A DNA stretch of 64,000 nucleotides, from contig NZ_MUKP01000012.1 of the NCBI RefSeq assembly GCF_002081715.1, forward strand, positions 90,604-154,603. Direction: 5' to 3'. Shown here piece after piece: positions 1 through 8,398 of this stretch. Every line of letters begins with the position of its first letter. Position 1 is the stretch's first letter. The notes below the pieces were generated by a model. That model was not told where the DNA came from, searched no databases, and saw only the letters and a program-made list of their open reading frames with translations. The position numbers were made by a program, and so were the translations under genes. The stretch comes from Nocardia donostiensis (GTDB lineage Bacteria > Actinomycetota > Actinomycetes > Mycobacteriales > Mycobacteriaceae).

Positions 1-91
1 GGTATGTCACCGGCTCGTCCGCCTTGTGGATAAACCGCGAACCCTGTGGTCAGCCGTGGTTTTCCTGAGACAGCGCCGAGGGACGGCGGCG

Positions 92-97
92 CATACT
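92..97 (+). promoter_or_regulatory. -10 box of a probable leaderless start
   Basis: CATACT ends 6 nt before the ATG at 104, so transcription would begin at or next to the start codon. No Shine-Dalgarno precedes the ATG. The same spacing recurs at other genes in this window. Confidence 0.45.
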
Positions 98-103
98 GCT
101 GCC

Positions 104-1009
104 ATGACGACGATGCGTCCGCGCGGGCCGATGCTGCATCCCAGGGTGATGATCCTGTCGCGCCCCTGCGGGACGGTCCAGCTCGGCTGGGACCCCGACA
201 CCGCACTGCTCGTGGACGCCCCCGGCCTCACCGCCGCACAGGTCATGGCCTTCCTGCGGCTGCTGGACGGTCTGCACACCCGCCCGCAGGTGTTGTGGCT
301 GGCCGGCGAACACGGGGTGCGCACCCCGCAGACCGAGGGCCTGCTCGCCGCCCTCGACACCGCAGGTCTGCTGGTTCACCCCGAGGCGCCGGTGGGTCGG
401 GTCCGTTCGGTGCTGGTGCACGGGCTCGGCCCGCTCTCGGATGCGGTAGCGGCAGGTTTGCGCGGGCTCGGTGTGCGGCCCGGCCGTTCCCGCGGCAACC
501 GGCACGAGCCGTTACCTGCCGGCCGCCGCTGCGATCTGGTTGTGCTCTGCGACACCCTGGTGCCCGATCCGCGTCTGGTCGACCAGCTCGTCCGCGGGCG
601 TATCGCGCATCTGATGGTGCGGGTGCGCGACGGCACCGGCGTGGTCGGTCCGCTGGTGCTGCCCGGGCTCACCAGCTGCCTGCGCTGTGCCGACCTGGCC
701 CGCCGCGACCGCGATACCGCCTGGCCCCGCCTGGCCGCACAACTGCTCGACCGGGTGGGCCACGCCACTGCTGCCGGTATCGCGGCTACCGCTGCCCTTG
801 CCCTGACCGAACTGGAAGCGGTCGTCGCATGTTCGCGACTGCGCGCGCCCGCCACCTTGGACACCACCCTCGAATTGGATCTCGGTTCGCACCGGTTGCG
901 CCGCAGACACTGGCGTCCGCATCCCGGGTGCGGATGTTTGTCGGCCGGTGCCCCCGCGATGGTGGTGGGACCAGGAACACCGCCCGCGCAAGGGCCGCAA
1001 ATCTCATAG
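104..1009 (+). CDS. Rv3196-like, cyclodehydratase/ThiF-type protein
   Basis: A 301-aa protein matching in position the conserved hypothetical Rv3196, just before an ABC1 kinase and whiB7 as in mycobacteria. The C-terminal half has a PGLTSCLRCADLARRDRD stretch (CxxC) and a later HPGCGC, a cysteine layout I associate with the zinc-binding, E1-like cyclodehydratase or leader-binding proteins of thiazole/oxazole peptide pathways. No YcaO gene or precursor peptide is visible in the window, so a peptide-modifying role is only inference. I chose the ATG at 104 over an in-frame upstream ATG at 26 because a -10 box sits 6 nt before it and the family starts near the next conserved block. Confidence 0.7.
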   Translation: MTTMRPRGPMLHPRVMILSRPCGTVQLGWDPDTALLVDAPGLTAAQVMAFLRLLDGLHTRPQVLWLAGEHGVRTPQTEGLLAALDTAGLLVHPEAPVGRVRSVLVHGLGPLSDAVAAGLRGLGVRPGRSRGNRHEPLPAGRRCDLVVLCDTLVPDPRLVDQLVRGRIAHLMVRVRDGTGVVGPLVLPGLTSCLRCADLARRDRDTAWPRLAAQLLDRVGHATAAGIAATAALALTELEAVVACSRLRAPATLDTTLELDLGSHRLRRRHWRPHPGCGCLSAGAPAMVVGPGTPPAQGPQIS

Positions 1010-1053
1010 GGTTTCCATGGCACATTCCCGGCGGTGTCGGCCATGATGGGGGT

Positions 1054-2397
1054 GTGTCTGAGATCGTGCGCCGGCCCTCGTCCCGCAATGCGAAGTTAGC
1101 CAAAATTCCACTTGGCATCGCCGGGCGGGCTGCTGTCGGCTTCGGGAAGAGGCTGGCAGGCGGCAACCGGGGTGAGATCAACGCAGACCTCAACCAGAAG
1201 GCCGCAGAGCAGCTGTTCACCGTACTCGGTGAGCTCAAGGGCGGGGCGATGAAGTTCGGTCAGGCGCTGAGTGTGATGGAGGCCGCTGTCCCGGAGGAGT
1301 TCGGCGAACACTACCGGGAGGCGCTCACCAAACTGCAGGCCGCTGCGCCGCCGATGCCCGCGGCAACCGTGCACCGGGTACTCGATCAGCAGCTCGGCAC
1401 CGGGTGGCGGCAGCGTTTCCAATCATTCGACGACACCCCGGCTGCTTCCGCAAGCATCGGCCAGGTGCATCGTGCGGTGTGGTCGGACGGCCGCGCGGTC
1501 GCGGTGAAGGTGCAGTACCCGGGCGCGGACGAGGCGCTGCGCGCGGACCTGAAAACGCTGTCCCGGATGACCGGGCTGATGTCCACGGTGATCCCCGGCG
1601 CCGATGTGAAACCGATCCTGGCCGAAATCACCGAACGCACCGAAGAGGAACTGGATTACCGCAACGAGGCGAATAATCAGCGCGCGTTCGCCGCAGGCTA
1701 CGACGGCCACCCGGAGTTCGTGGTCCCCAAGGTGGTGGCCAGCGCGCCGAAGGTGATCGTCACCGAATGGCTCGAAGGCACCGCGGTTTCGGCGATCATC
1801 GCCGCGGGCAACGCCGACCCCGAAGGCACCAGGGCGCTACGCAACCGGGTGGCGGGCCTGATGGGCCGGTTCCATTTTTCCTCGCCGGAAACGGTCGGGC
1901 TGCTGCACGCCGACCCGCACCCGGGCAATTTCATGGTGACGCCGGAGGGGAAGCTGGCCGTCATCGATTTCGGCGCCTGCGCACCGCTGCCGAACGGCTT
2001 CCCCGAACTGCTCGGCCGGATGCTGGTGTTGGCCGTGCAGGAACGGTTCTCCGAACTCACCGACCTGATGCACGCCAATGGATGGGTGATCCCTGGTCGC
2101 ACCATCACCGAGCGCGAGATCGAGGACTACCTGCAGCCGTTCACCGACCCGATCCGGTCCGAATCGTTTCACTTCACCCGCAAATGGATGCAGCGGGTCG
2201 CGGGCAAGGCATCGGATTTCTCGTCACCGGAGATGAAGACTGCGCGGGCGATGATGCTGCCCGCCGAATACGTGATGATCTTCCGGGTGTTGGCCGGATC
2301 GATCGGCATCTGCGCCCAGCTCGACGCCGAGGTGCCGTTCATGCAGCTGGCCTCGGTATGGCTGCCCGGGTTCCGGGACGCTCGCGACAGCGCCTGA
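1054..2397 (+). CDS. ABC1/UbiB-family atypical kinase (Rv3197-like)
   Basis: A 447-aa protein, the same length as mycobacterial Rv3197. ABC1/UbiB kinases are atypical kinase/ATPase-fold proteins linked to lipid or quinone metabolism; in mycobacteria this gene has been linked with macrolide tolerance and neighbours whiB7. Visible motifs are an alanine-rich ATP loop (ASASIGQVHRA), the VAVKVQ lysine motif, the catalytic HADPHPGNF and the metal-binding DFG in VIDFGAC. The GTG at 1054 is preferred to the long open frame upstream, which is antisense or out of frame to the preceding gene. It starts 44 bp after that gene and is convergent with whiB7 across a terminator. Confidence 0.88.
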   Translation: MSEIVRRPSSRNAKLAKIPLGIAGRAAVGFGKRLAGGNRGEINADLNQKAAEQLFTVLGELKGGAMKFGQALSVMEAAVPEEFGEHYREALTKLQAAAPPMPAATVHRVLDQQLGTGWRQRFQSFDDTPAASASIGQVHRAVWSDGRAVAVKVQYPGADEALRADLKTLSRMTGLMSTVIPGADVKPILAEITERTEEELDYRNEANNQRAFAAGYDGHPEFVVPKVVASAPKVIVTEWLEGTAVSAIIAAGNADPEGTRALRNRVAGLMGRFHFSSPETVGLLHADPHPGNFMVTPEGKLAVIDFGACAPLPNGFPELLGRMLVLAVQERFSELTDLMHANGWVIPGRTITEREIEDYLQPFTDPIRSESFHFTRKWMQRVAGKASDFSSPEMKTARAMMLPAEYVMIFRVLAGSIGICAQLDAEVPFMQLASVWLPGFRDARDSA

Positions 2398-2422
2398 CCT
2401 CGCAACAACTCGGAAAAGACCA

Positions 2423-2455
2423 CGAGCCGCTCACCTCGTCGAGGTGAGCGGCTCG
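2423..2455. terminator. Bidirectional terminator hairpin
   Basis: A perfect 15-bp stem (2423-2437 with 2441-2455) with a 3-nt loop lies between the convergent ABC1 kinase and whiB7 genes. There is no long T tract on either side. Confidence 0.7.
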
Positions 2456-2506
2456 TCGCCGATATATGAACCCCCGTCACCGAAAACAGCTGCTGGCGAG
2501 CCGTTT

Positions 2507-2812
2507 TCAGACGCAGGCGGGCACCTTGCGCGGCCGGCCGCGTGGGCGCTTGCGAGCGATCACGACACCCTGGTCGAAGATCTCACCGCCCCACACGCCC
2601 CACGGCTCGCGCCGATCGATGGCTGCGCTCAGGCAGCCCTTCCGGATCGGGCAGGAGGCGCACAGCGCCTTGGCCTGCTCGAGTTGGACCGGGCTCTCGG
2701 CGAACCACAGGTCCGGATCACCGGCCCGGCAGGGCAGGGTGGTGGTGACCTCCTGGTCATCGGCAGCGGTCGGCGCGGTTCGGCATGTCACGTCGGTGGT
2801 GGCCGTGAACAC
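2507..2812 (-). CDS. whiB7: WhiB7 iron-sulfur transcription regulator
   Basis: A 101-aa WhiB-family protein. The four [4Fe-4S] ligands are Cys28, Cys51, Cys54 and Cys60, followed by the WGVWGGE turn (71-77) and an AT-hook RGRPRK (91-96), which marks the WhiB7 branch. WhiB7 binds the vegetative sigma factor and activates intrinsic antibiotic-resistance genes at promoters with an AT-rich element upstream of -35. A Shine-Dalgarno GAAGGAGAA precedes the ATG at 2812. It is separated from its promoter by a leader of about 580 nt carrying a leader ORF and a terminator hairpin, so attenuation control is likely. uvrD2 lies upstream on the same strand, as in mycobacteria. Confidence 0.95.
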   Translation of the reverse strand: MFTATTDVTCRTAPTAADDQEVTTTLPCRAGDPDLWFAESPVQLEQAKALCASCPIRKGCLSAAIDRREPWGVWGGEIFDQGVVIARKRPRGRPRKVPACV

Positions 2813-2901
2813 GTCGTTCTCCTTCAGCTCGTTGCAGCGGTTCGGTGTCGTTCGTTCCGCGAAACCGGTGCCTGGCGGCTGAAAGGGCCGGAAAGAAATT
2901 T

Positions 2902-2937
2902 CTGGCCACGGTTTCGCTTCGGGCGATCCGTGGCCAG
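2902..2937 (-). terminator. Attenuator hairpin in the whiB7 leader
   Basis: On the minus strand CTGGCCACGG (2937-2928) pairs perfectly with CCGTGGCCAG (2911-2902) around a 16-nt loop, followed by AAATTTCTTT. It begins 20 nt after the leader ORF stop and 90 nt before whiB7, where a conditional transcription terminator is expected. Confidence 0.6.
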
Positions 2938-2956
2938 GAGGTCGGGGGAGAGTCCC

Positions 2957-3322
2957 CTACCTAGGTCGGCATCGGTGCCGAGTCCTGATCACGGTCGCTG
3001 GGTGTGCATTGCGGAGGCTGACTGCCCGGTGAATGGGCGCAACGGCGGCTTGTGCGGTGCTGCCGGCTGCTGCCAGGGCAACGGCCGAATGCCAGTCTTC
3101 GCGGGGCTTGTCCTGCGGTTCGAGGAACAGCGGTGCGCGCGGGGGCATCGCAAGCGACGTCCCGAACTCACCGGCGCCGGACAGACCGGCCCCCTGCAAG
3201 GCGAGGACCCCCCGGGAGACAGTCGGATACGCCGGTGCGTTCGCCCCAGCGCCGAAAGCGCCGACGATGTCTGCGCTGAAAGCGCCGATAGTGTCAGCGT
3301 CGAAGGCGGTAATGCCGTTCAT
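2957..3322 (-). CDS. whiB7 leader ORF (121 codons)
   Basis: Begins MNGITAFDADTIGAFSADIV and has a strong Shine-Dalgarno (AGGAGGGAGG) a few bases before the ATG at 3322. It lies wholly inside the whiB7 transcript: promoter about 80 nt upstream, terminator hairpin 20 nt downstream of its stop, whiB7 next. Mycobacterial whiB7 leaders contain a short upstream ORF whose translation controls readthrough of a terminator; this ORF sits in the same place but is much longer. The N-terminal half repeats GAF tripeptides and is rich in Ala/Gly; no domain is recognised. It may be a sensor of ribosome stalling rather than a functional protein, or the functional ORF may be shorter. Confidence 0.55.
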   Translation of the reverse strand: MNGITAFDADTIGAFSADIVGAFGAGANAPAYPTVSRGVLALQGAGLSGAGEFGTSLAMPPRAPLFLEPQDKPREDWHSAVALAAAGSTAQAAVAPIHRAVSLRNAHPATVIRTRHRCRPR

Positions 3323-3398
3323 GCCGTCTGCCTCCCTCCTGTACTCGTAGTCGAATAGGAACAGTGCGCAAGGGAATACCCTCCCGAGCGCGGTTTCC

Positions 3399-3435
3399 AC
3401 CATATGCGTTGACGAGTGAACCGACAACCTATTTT
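3399..3435 (-). promoter_or_regulatory. WhiB7-type autoregulated promoter
   Basis: On the minus strand the order is AAAATA (3435-3430), two bases, -35 TTGTCG (3427-3422), 17-bp spacer, -10 TATGGT (3404-3399). An AT-rich element immediately upstream of -35 is the known signature of WhiB7-activated promoters. The AT element touches the uvrD2 stop codon. Confidence 0.65.
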
Positions 3436-5589
3436 CTACCTGCGGTTTTGCGTAGTCGAGCGGATTCGGGACGAGACGATCGCCAGCACCTCCGCACCGT
3501 ACTTCTCGATCTTGCGCGCGCCGATCCCGGAGATGGCGGCGAGCGCGGCATCGTCGGCGGGCAGCTGTTCGGCGATCGCGGTGAGCGTGGTGTCGGTGAA
3601 CAGCGTGAACTCCCGCACCCGCATGTCCTGCGCTTTTTCCGCACGCCAGTCGCGCAGCGCCGCCAGCAGTTCGGAATCCAGCTCGGCGGGGCATTTCCGG
3701 CAGCGGCCCAGCATCGTGGCGTAGGTGCCGATCAGCGGTTTCGCACAGATACGGCAGTACACGCGAGCGGTGCCGGTATCGCGTTTCGGCGGCGCGGGCG
3801 CGATCCGCGAGGCCGGCGAATCGTCGGGCACCAGGCCATTGAGGAAACGCGAGCGCCGTCGGGCGCGTCGCCCACCCTCGCCGCGGGACAGCGCCCACGA
3901 CAGCCGCAGCTGTTCCCGCGCCCGGGTCACCCCGACATAGAGCAGCCTGCGTTCCTCCTCCAGCGCCGCTTGATCGGCGACCGACCCGTCATCGGCTAGT
4001 ACATGGGTGATCGGCAATGTGCCGTCGGACAGCCCGACCAGGAACACCGCATCCCATTCCAACCCCTTGGCCGCGTGCAGCGACGCCAGGGTCACACCCT
4101 GCACCGTCGGTGGGTGACGGGCGTCGGCGCGGGTGGCGAGTTCACGCAGTAGACTGGTGAGGTCGAGCCGCTGGTCGGCAGTGGTGAGCTCCTCGGCCAA
4201 CCGGACCAGCGCGACCAGCGAGGCCCAGCGTTCTCGTGCCTGTGCGCCCGCCGGTTCGGTGGCGGTCAACCCGACCGGGGCCAGCGCGGCCCTGACCAGG
4301 GTGACCAGCGCGGGGCCGGTGCGGGACTGATCCGGAAGGTCTTCGCGCGCTGCGGTTTTGCGCAGTTCCTGTACCGCCTGCCTGACTTCGGGACGCTGGA
4401 AGAACCCTTCGCCGCCGCGGATCTGGTAGGGGACCCCGCGTTCGGTCAGCGCCTGTTCATAGGCTTCGGACTGGGCATTGATCCGGTACAGCACCGCGAT
4501 CTCAGCGGGTGGCGTGCCCGTTTCGATCAGTTTTTCGATAGAACGCGCCACCGCCGCGGCTTCGGCCGGAACATCATCGAACTCGGCGAAAACCGGTTCC
4601 GGACCGTCCGGGCGTTGACCGATCAATTGCAGCCGGGTCCCCGCGATCCGGCCACGTGCCTGCCCGATCACCCGATTCGCCAGCGACACCACCTGCGGGG
4701 TCGACCGATAGTCGCGTTCCAGCCGGATCACGGTGGCGTCCGGGAAACGCCTGGAGAAGTCGAGCAGATAGCCGGGGGTGGCGCCGGTGAACGAGTAGAT
4801 CGTCTGGTTGGCGTCGCCGACGACGGTCAGATCGTCGCGGTCACCGAGCCAGGCGTCGAGCACCCGCTGCTGCAGCGGTGTCACATCCTGGTATTCGTCG
4901 ACCACGAAACTGCGGTAGCGGCCACGGAATTCGTCGGCGACGGCCGGGAAGTCCTCCAGCGCGGCGGCGGTGTGCAGCAGTAGGTCGTCGAAATCCAGCA
5001 GCAGGCCCTCGGCTGTGGTCTTCAGCGATTCGTAGCCGGTGTAGACCTGCGCGACCCGCTCCGCGTCGCAGGGGATATCGCGACGGTGTTTTGCGGCGGC
5101 GGCCGGATAGTCCTCGGGGGCGATGAGCGACGATTTCGCCCATTCGATCTCGCTGAGCAGATCGCGCACACTCTCGGTATGTGACGGCAGCCCGACCCGG
5201 TTGGCTGCCTGCGCAACGACAGCGAACTTGTTGTCGAGCACCCGCCAATGCACCTCGCCGACGACCTGCGGCCAGAAATATTTCAGCTGCCGCAGCGCCG
5301 CGGCGTGGAACGTGCGCGCCTGCACCTGATTGGCCGCGTCACCGAGCCCGAGCGCCCGCAGCCTGCCGCGCATCTCGCCTGCGGCGCGCGCGGTGAACGT
5401 CACGGCCAGTACCTGATCGGGTTTGACCTGACCTGCCTCCACCAGATGCGCGATGCGATAAGTGATGGTTCTGGTCTTGCCGGTGCCCGCCCCCGCGAGT
5501 ACGCAGACCGGCCCGCGCGGCGCGCGTACGGCGGCGGCCTGCTCCGGATCCAGGGCGGTCAGATCGAGTGCGGGCACGCGCTCCATCAT
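3436..5589 (-). CDS. uvrD2: ATP-dependent DNA helicase UvrD2
   Basis: A superfamily 1A helicase of about 717 aa, close to the mycobacterial protein. It has Walker A GAGTGKT near residues 33-39, the VVDEYQDV Walker B box, [13 protein letters not shown], and the late SF1 motif [12 protein letters not shown]. The C-terminal part carries a CRIC...CRKC tetracysteine zinc motif and a final HRDC domain, which together distinguish UvrD2 from UvrD1. I chose the ATG near 5589 because the [10 protein letters not shown]...LDPEQ beginning aligns with the mycobacterial N-terminus; an upstream ATG at 5646 would add 19 residues. Divergent from mycoredoxin, with whiB7 downstream on the same strand. Confidence 0.92.
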   Translation of the reverse strand: MMERVPALDLTALDPEQAAAVRAPRGPVCVLAGAGTGKTRTITYRIAHLVEAGQVKPDQVLAVTFTARAAGEMRGRLRALGLGDAANQVQARTFHAAALRQLKYFWPQVVGEVHWRVLDNKFAVVAQAANRVGLPSHTESVRDLLSEIEWAKSSLIAPEDYPAAAAKHRRDIPCDAERVAQVYTGYESLKTTAEGLLLDFDDLLLHTAAALEDFPAVADEFRGRYRSFVVDEYQDVTPLQQRVLDAWLGDRDDLTVVGDANQTIYSFTGATPGYLLDFSRRFPDATVIRLERDYRSTPQVVSLANRVIGQARGRIAGTRLQLIGQRPDGPEPVFAEFDDVPAEAAAVARSIEKLIETGTPPAEIAVLYRINAQSEAYEQALTERGVPYQIRGGEGFFQRPEVRQAVQELRKTAAREDLPDQSRTGPALVTLVRAALAPVGLTATEPAGAQARERWASLVALVRLAEELTTADQRLDLTSLLRELATRADARHPPTVQGVTLASLHAAKGLEWDAVFLVGLSDGTLPITHVLADDGSVADQAALEEERRLLYVGVTRAREQLRLSWALSRGEGGRRARRRSRFLNGLVPDDSPASRIAPAPPKRDTGTARVYCRICAKPLIGTYATMLGRCRKCPAELDSELLAALRDWRAEKAQDMRVREFTLFTDTTLTAIAEQLPADDAALAAISGIGARKIEKYGAEVLAIVSSRIRSTTQNRR

Positions 5590-5687
5590 GACAGCGCCCC
5601 GCCGCCGGGACGCGAGCACCCGCGGGCGCTCCGTGTCGAAGGGCACCCCTCGGGCCGAGGAACAGGATCACGACCCGCGGCGTTGCA

Positions 5688-5951
5688 GTGACCGTGACTG
5701 AAACGACACCTGATCTGACGATGTACTCGACCACCTGGTGCGGCTATTGCCGCAGGCTCAAGAAGCAGCTGGAAGAAGCCGGTATCAGCTACGTCGAGAT
5801 CGATATCGAGCAGGATCCGGCGTCGGCGGAGTTCGTCGGCCAGGTCAACAACGGTAACCATGTCGTTCCCACCGTGAAATTCGCCGACGGCTCCACCGCG
5901 ACCAACCCGTCGCTGGCCGAGGTCAAGAAGGCGCTCGCCGCCATTTCCTGA
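5688..5951 (+). CDS. mrx1: Mycoredoxin 1
   Basis: An 87-aa glutaredoxin-fold protein with the active-site WCGYC (Cys18, Cys21), the cis-proline block VPTVKFADG and a matching length. Mycoredoxins reduce mycothiol mixed disulfides in actinomycetes that use mycothiol in place of glutathione. It starts about 100 bp from uvrD2 on the opposite strand; in mycobacteria the same gene neighbours uvrD2. Confidence 0.93.
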   Translation: MTVTETTPDLTMYSTTWCGYCRRLKKQLEEAGISYVEIDIEQDPASAEFVGQVNNGNHVVPTVKFADGSTATNPSLAEVKKALAAIS

Positions 5952-6038
5952 CCAGTTCGCACCCCCTGCCATGCCCAGCGACAACCCGACACCGGCGGCG
6001 TACGCGCGCCTGTTCCGCGCGTAAGCGCCGCCGATCGC

Positions 6039-6044
6039 TACTGT
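6039..6044 (+). promoter_or_regulatory. -10 box of a leaderless start
   Basis: TACTGT is followed by 7 nt and then the GTG at 6052, with no Shine-Dalgarno. This is the leaderless layout common in mycolic-acid bacteria. Confidence 0.45.
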
Positions 6045-6051
6045 TGACCGA

Positions 6052-7080
6052 GTGAATCGTCGGATCCTCACCCTGCTGGCCGCCCTGATCCCGGTGCTCG
6101 TCTTCGGTGCTGTCGGCACCGTGTTCACGGTGCCGTTCGTCACCCTCGGGCCCGGGCCAACGGTCAACACGCTGGGGGAGGTGGACGGCAAGAAGGTCGT
6201 CGAGGTAACCGGCACCGAGGTCGACCCGGCGACGGGTCACCTCAATATGACCACCGTATCGGTGCGCGACGGTCTGAACATCTTCGAGGCGCTCGGCTAC
6301 TGGGCCAGCGGCCGTCACGGTCTGGTGCCCCGATCGGAGGTGTACCCGCCGGGCGTCTCGCGCGAGGAGATCGACGAGTCCAACCAGCAGCAGTTCGAGA
6401 GTTCGGAGAGCAACGCCGAGGTCGCGGCGCTGAATTTCCTGAACCTGCCCACCACGGTCCTGGTGCGCGATATCACCGACGACGCCCCCGCCAAGGGCGC
6501 TCTGCGTTCCGGTGACGAATTCATCAGCATCAACGGCGCCCCGATCGCCACCCCGCAGGATGTGGTCACCGCGGTGTCCACCCAGGCGCCCGGCAGCGTG
6601 CTGACCGTGGTGGTGCGGCGCGACGGCGCCGAACAGACCATCCCGGTCACTCTCGGCGCCCGCCCCGATAATCCCGCCAAGGGTTACCTCGGGCTCACCC
6701 CCGTCGAGGGAGCTCGCCCACCCATGCGGGTCACTTTCAACCTTGCCGATATCGGCGGCCCGTCGGCCGGGCTGATGTTCAGCCTGGCTCTGATCGACAA
6801 ACTGACACCGGGTGCGCTGGGGGGCGGCGAGTTCGTCGCCGGAACCGGCACCATCGACAACGACGGTAAGGTCGGCCCGATCGGCGGAATCCAGTACAAG
6901 ATGATCGCCGCCAGAGAAGCGGGCGCACAGACGTTCCTGGTTCCAGCAGCCAACTGCAACGAGGCCAGGCAGCAGATTCCGGAGGGTCTGCAGCTGGTGC
7001 GGGTCGAGAACCTCGCGGGCGCAGTGCAGGCTCTGGCCGATATCGATGCCGGCCGCCCCGCCCCCAGCTGCGCTGCCTGA
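6052..7080 (+). CDS. PDZ and Lon-like membrane serine protease (Rv3194c-like)
   Basis: A 342-aa protein with an N-terminal membrane anchor (residues about 5-28), a central PDZ domain (SGDEFISINGAPI region) and a C-terminal Lon-type protease domain. The predicted Ser/Lys dyad is the Ser of GGPSAGLMFSLALID and the Lys of GGIQYKMIAAREAG. Such actinobacterial proteins degrade or process extracytoplasmic substrates near the membrane. The GTG start is supported by the -10 box 7 nt upstream. In M. tuberculosis its homologue adjoins the UPF0182 gene; here a repeat region and a PPA1309 gene lie between them. Confidence 0.88.
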   Translation: MNRRILTLLAALIPVLVFGAVGTVFTVPFVTLGPGPTVNTLGEVDGKKVVEVTGTEVDPATGHLNMTTVSVRDGLNIFEALGYWASGRHGLVPRSEVYPPGVSREEIDESNQQQFESSESNAEVAALNFLNLPTTVLVRDITDDAPAKGALRSGDEFISINGAPIATPQDVVTAVSTQAPGSVLTVVVRRDGAEQTIPVTLGARPDNPAKGYLGLTPVEGARPPMRVTFNLADIGGPSAGLMFSLALIDKLTPGALGGGEFVAGTGTIDNDGKVGPIGGIQYKMIAAREAGAQTFLVPAANCNEARQQIPEGLQLVRVENLAGAVQALADIDAGRPAPSCAA

Positions 7081-7250
7081 GCGTACCTCCGCCTTCGCTC
7101 CGGGCGTACCTCCGCATTCGCTCCGGCCATGCGCCTCGAGGCGTACCTTCCGTGTTCGCACGGCTGCGTGAGGTCTGCCCGATCACTCGCCTTTGCTCCG
7201 GCGGTGCGGCTTGCCTGTCTCTGCCTTCGCTTCGGCCGTGCGCGACACCA
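7081..7250 (+). repeat. Dispersed intergenic repeat, copy 1
   Basis: Begins right after the protease stop. Three copies of a 23-bp unit starting GCGTACCTCCGCCTTCGCTC lie at 7081-7103, 7104-7126 and 7141-7163 (the last degenerate), followed by GGTCTGCCCG and a CTTTGCTC block. The same order of blocks recurs upstream of prfB at 50101-50210, with a perfect 23-bp match. Confidence 0.7.
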
Positions 7251-7412
7251 CTTCACAAACGGGTGAGTGGATAGAGAGCCGGGTGGGGTAGGTGAGGTCG
7301 ACGAGCCACGCGTAGCCCGAAGGGCCGGGCGAGGTTTACGAGGCCGGGCGCAGCTGAGCAATCGGGGGAACCGAACAGGCAATGAACTCTCTGCCGACCG
7401 GCACCACCACCC

Positions 7413-7611
7413 GTTTGCGGCCCGGCTCGCGTTTCAGCCCTCGCAGCTAGAAGCGCCGGGACGGACGAACGTTCGACCCTCGCTGGGAGCGCCGGGGCGG
7501 ACGAACGTTCGACCCTCGCTGGGAGCGCCGGGGCGGACGAACGTTCGACCCTCGCGCATGCGCCGAAGGCGCCAGCCGCGAGGGCTGAAACGCGAGCAAA
7601 GGGCCGCAAAC
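7413..7611. repeat. Long inverted repeat enclosing a 36-bp tandem repeat
   Basis: The outer arms are 7413-7448 and 7574-7611, nearly perfect complements (both carry GCGTTTCAGCCCTCG or its reverse). Between them a 36-bp unit occurs three times (about 7449-7556); each unit is centred on the palindrome CGAACGTTCG at 7466-7475, 7502-7511 and 7538-7547. The whole could fold into a large cruciform or RNA hairpin. It lies between convergent genes. No transposase or CRISPR-like spacers are present. Confidence 0.75.
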
Positions 7612-7643
7612 CGCCGCGCCGGAGGCGCGGCCATGAATACAGC

Positions 7644-8219
7644 TCAATCGAGGGTGTGTTGCAGGGCTTCGACCAGGTTTGGGGCGAGGTTGGGGTAGGT
7701 GCGCAGGTCCAGGTCTTCGGCGTCGTCGGCGTCGTCTTCCGGTCGCAGCTGGAGCAGGCACAGGGTGGTCCCCGAGCGCAGGGCGGCGGCGAACAGTCTG
7801 GCGTCGCGGCGCTCGGGGTGGGCCTGTGCCGCTGCTCGGCCCGCTGCGTCGGCGGCCTCGTTGTCGGCGAGCAGCGGGGTCAGGGCTTCGTCCAGGTCGT
7901 CTTCGGCGTCCGGGGGCAGCACTACGATTTCCTGGACCAGTACGCATCCGGTCACTGCGGGGGGCCAGCTGGTGGTGGCGAGGAATTCGTCCAATCCGCC
8001 TGCCGCGTCCACCGGCAGTGGGTCCTGCGCGATCGGGGTCAGCTCGTCGGCGGTGTCGACCTGATCGATCAGATCTGGTTCGGCCGCCACCAGATCCGCG
8101 GTCGGCACCAGCGCGAACATCTGCGGCGATCTGCCCCAGCCCTCGGCATCCACGAACTCCGCCACCTCGCGGACGGAACGAGCAAGGACGACTTCTGCAT
8201 GCAGATCAGCGGCGCTCAC
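7644..8219 (-). CDS. PPA1309 family protein
   Basis: A 191-aa acidic protein rich in Ala, Asp and Glu. I recognise it as the actinobacterial PPA1309 family, of unknown function, commonly next to the UPF0182 gene as here. It begins with GTG at 8219 (SAADLHAEVVLARSVREVAEFVDAE). It has no signal peptide, membrane segment or catalytic motif that I can see. It is divergent from the UPF0182 gene, and the repeat region lies beyond its 3' end. Confidence 0.75.
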   Translation of the reverse strand: MSAADLHAEVVLARSVREVAEFVDAEGWGRSPQMFALVPTADLVAAEPDLIDQVDTADELTPIAQDPLPVDAAGGLDEFLATTSWPPAVTGCVLVQEIVVLPPDAEDDLDEALTPLLADNEAADAAGRAAAQAHPERRDARLFAAALRSGTTLCLLQLRPEDDADDAEDLDLRTYPNLAPNLVEALQHTLD

Positions 8220-8398
8220 CCATCTATCCTCGCATCAGCGAAAACGCCGCCGCCGCAACCCTGCGAACCCATCGGTGTCCGATTTACGTAGAGTGGGCGC
8301 AGACGGTCCTGCGTGGACCGACCGCAATATTCGGACTGCGGCGAAGCTGCCGGTGGGGTCACCGACGGCGGCGCCGCCGGATTTTGGAGAGTGGCATC

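Noticed and set aside
46..1053. Upstream extension of the ABC1 kinase frame to 783 aa
   Set aside because: It overlaps the Rv3196-like gene in another frame; family length and the GTG at 1054 agree.
7449..7556. CRISPR array (36-bp repeats)
   Set aside because: Units abut with no spacers, and no cas genes are present.
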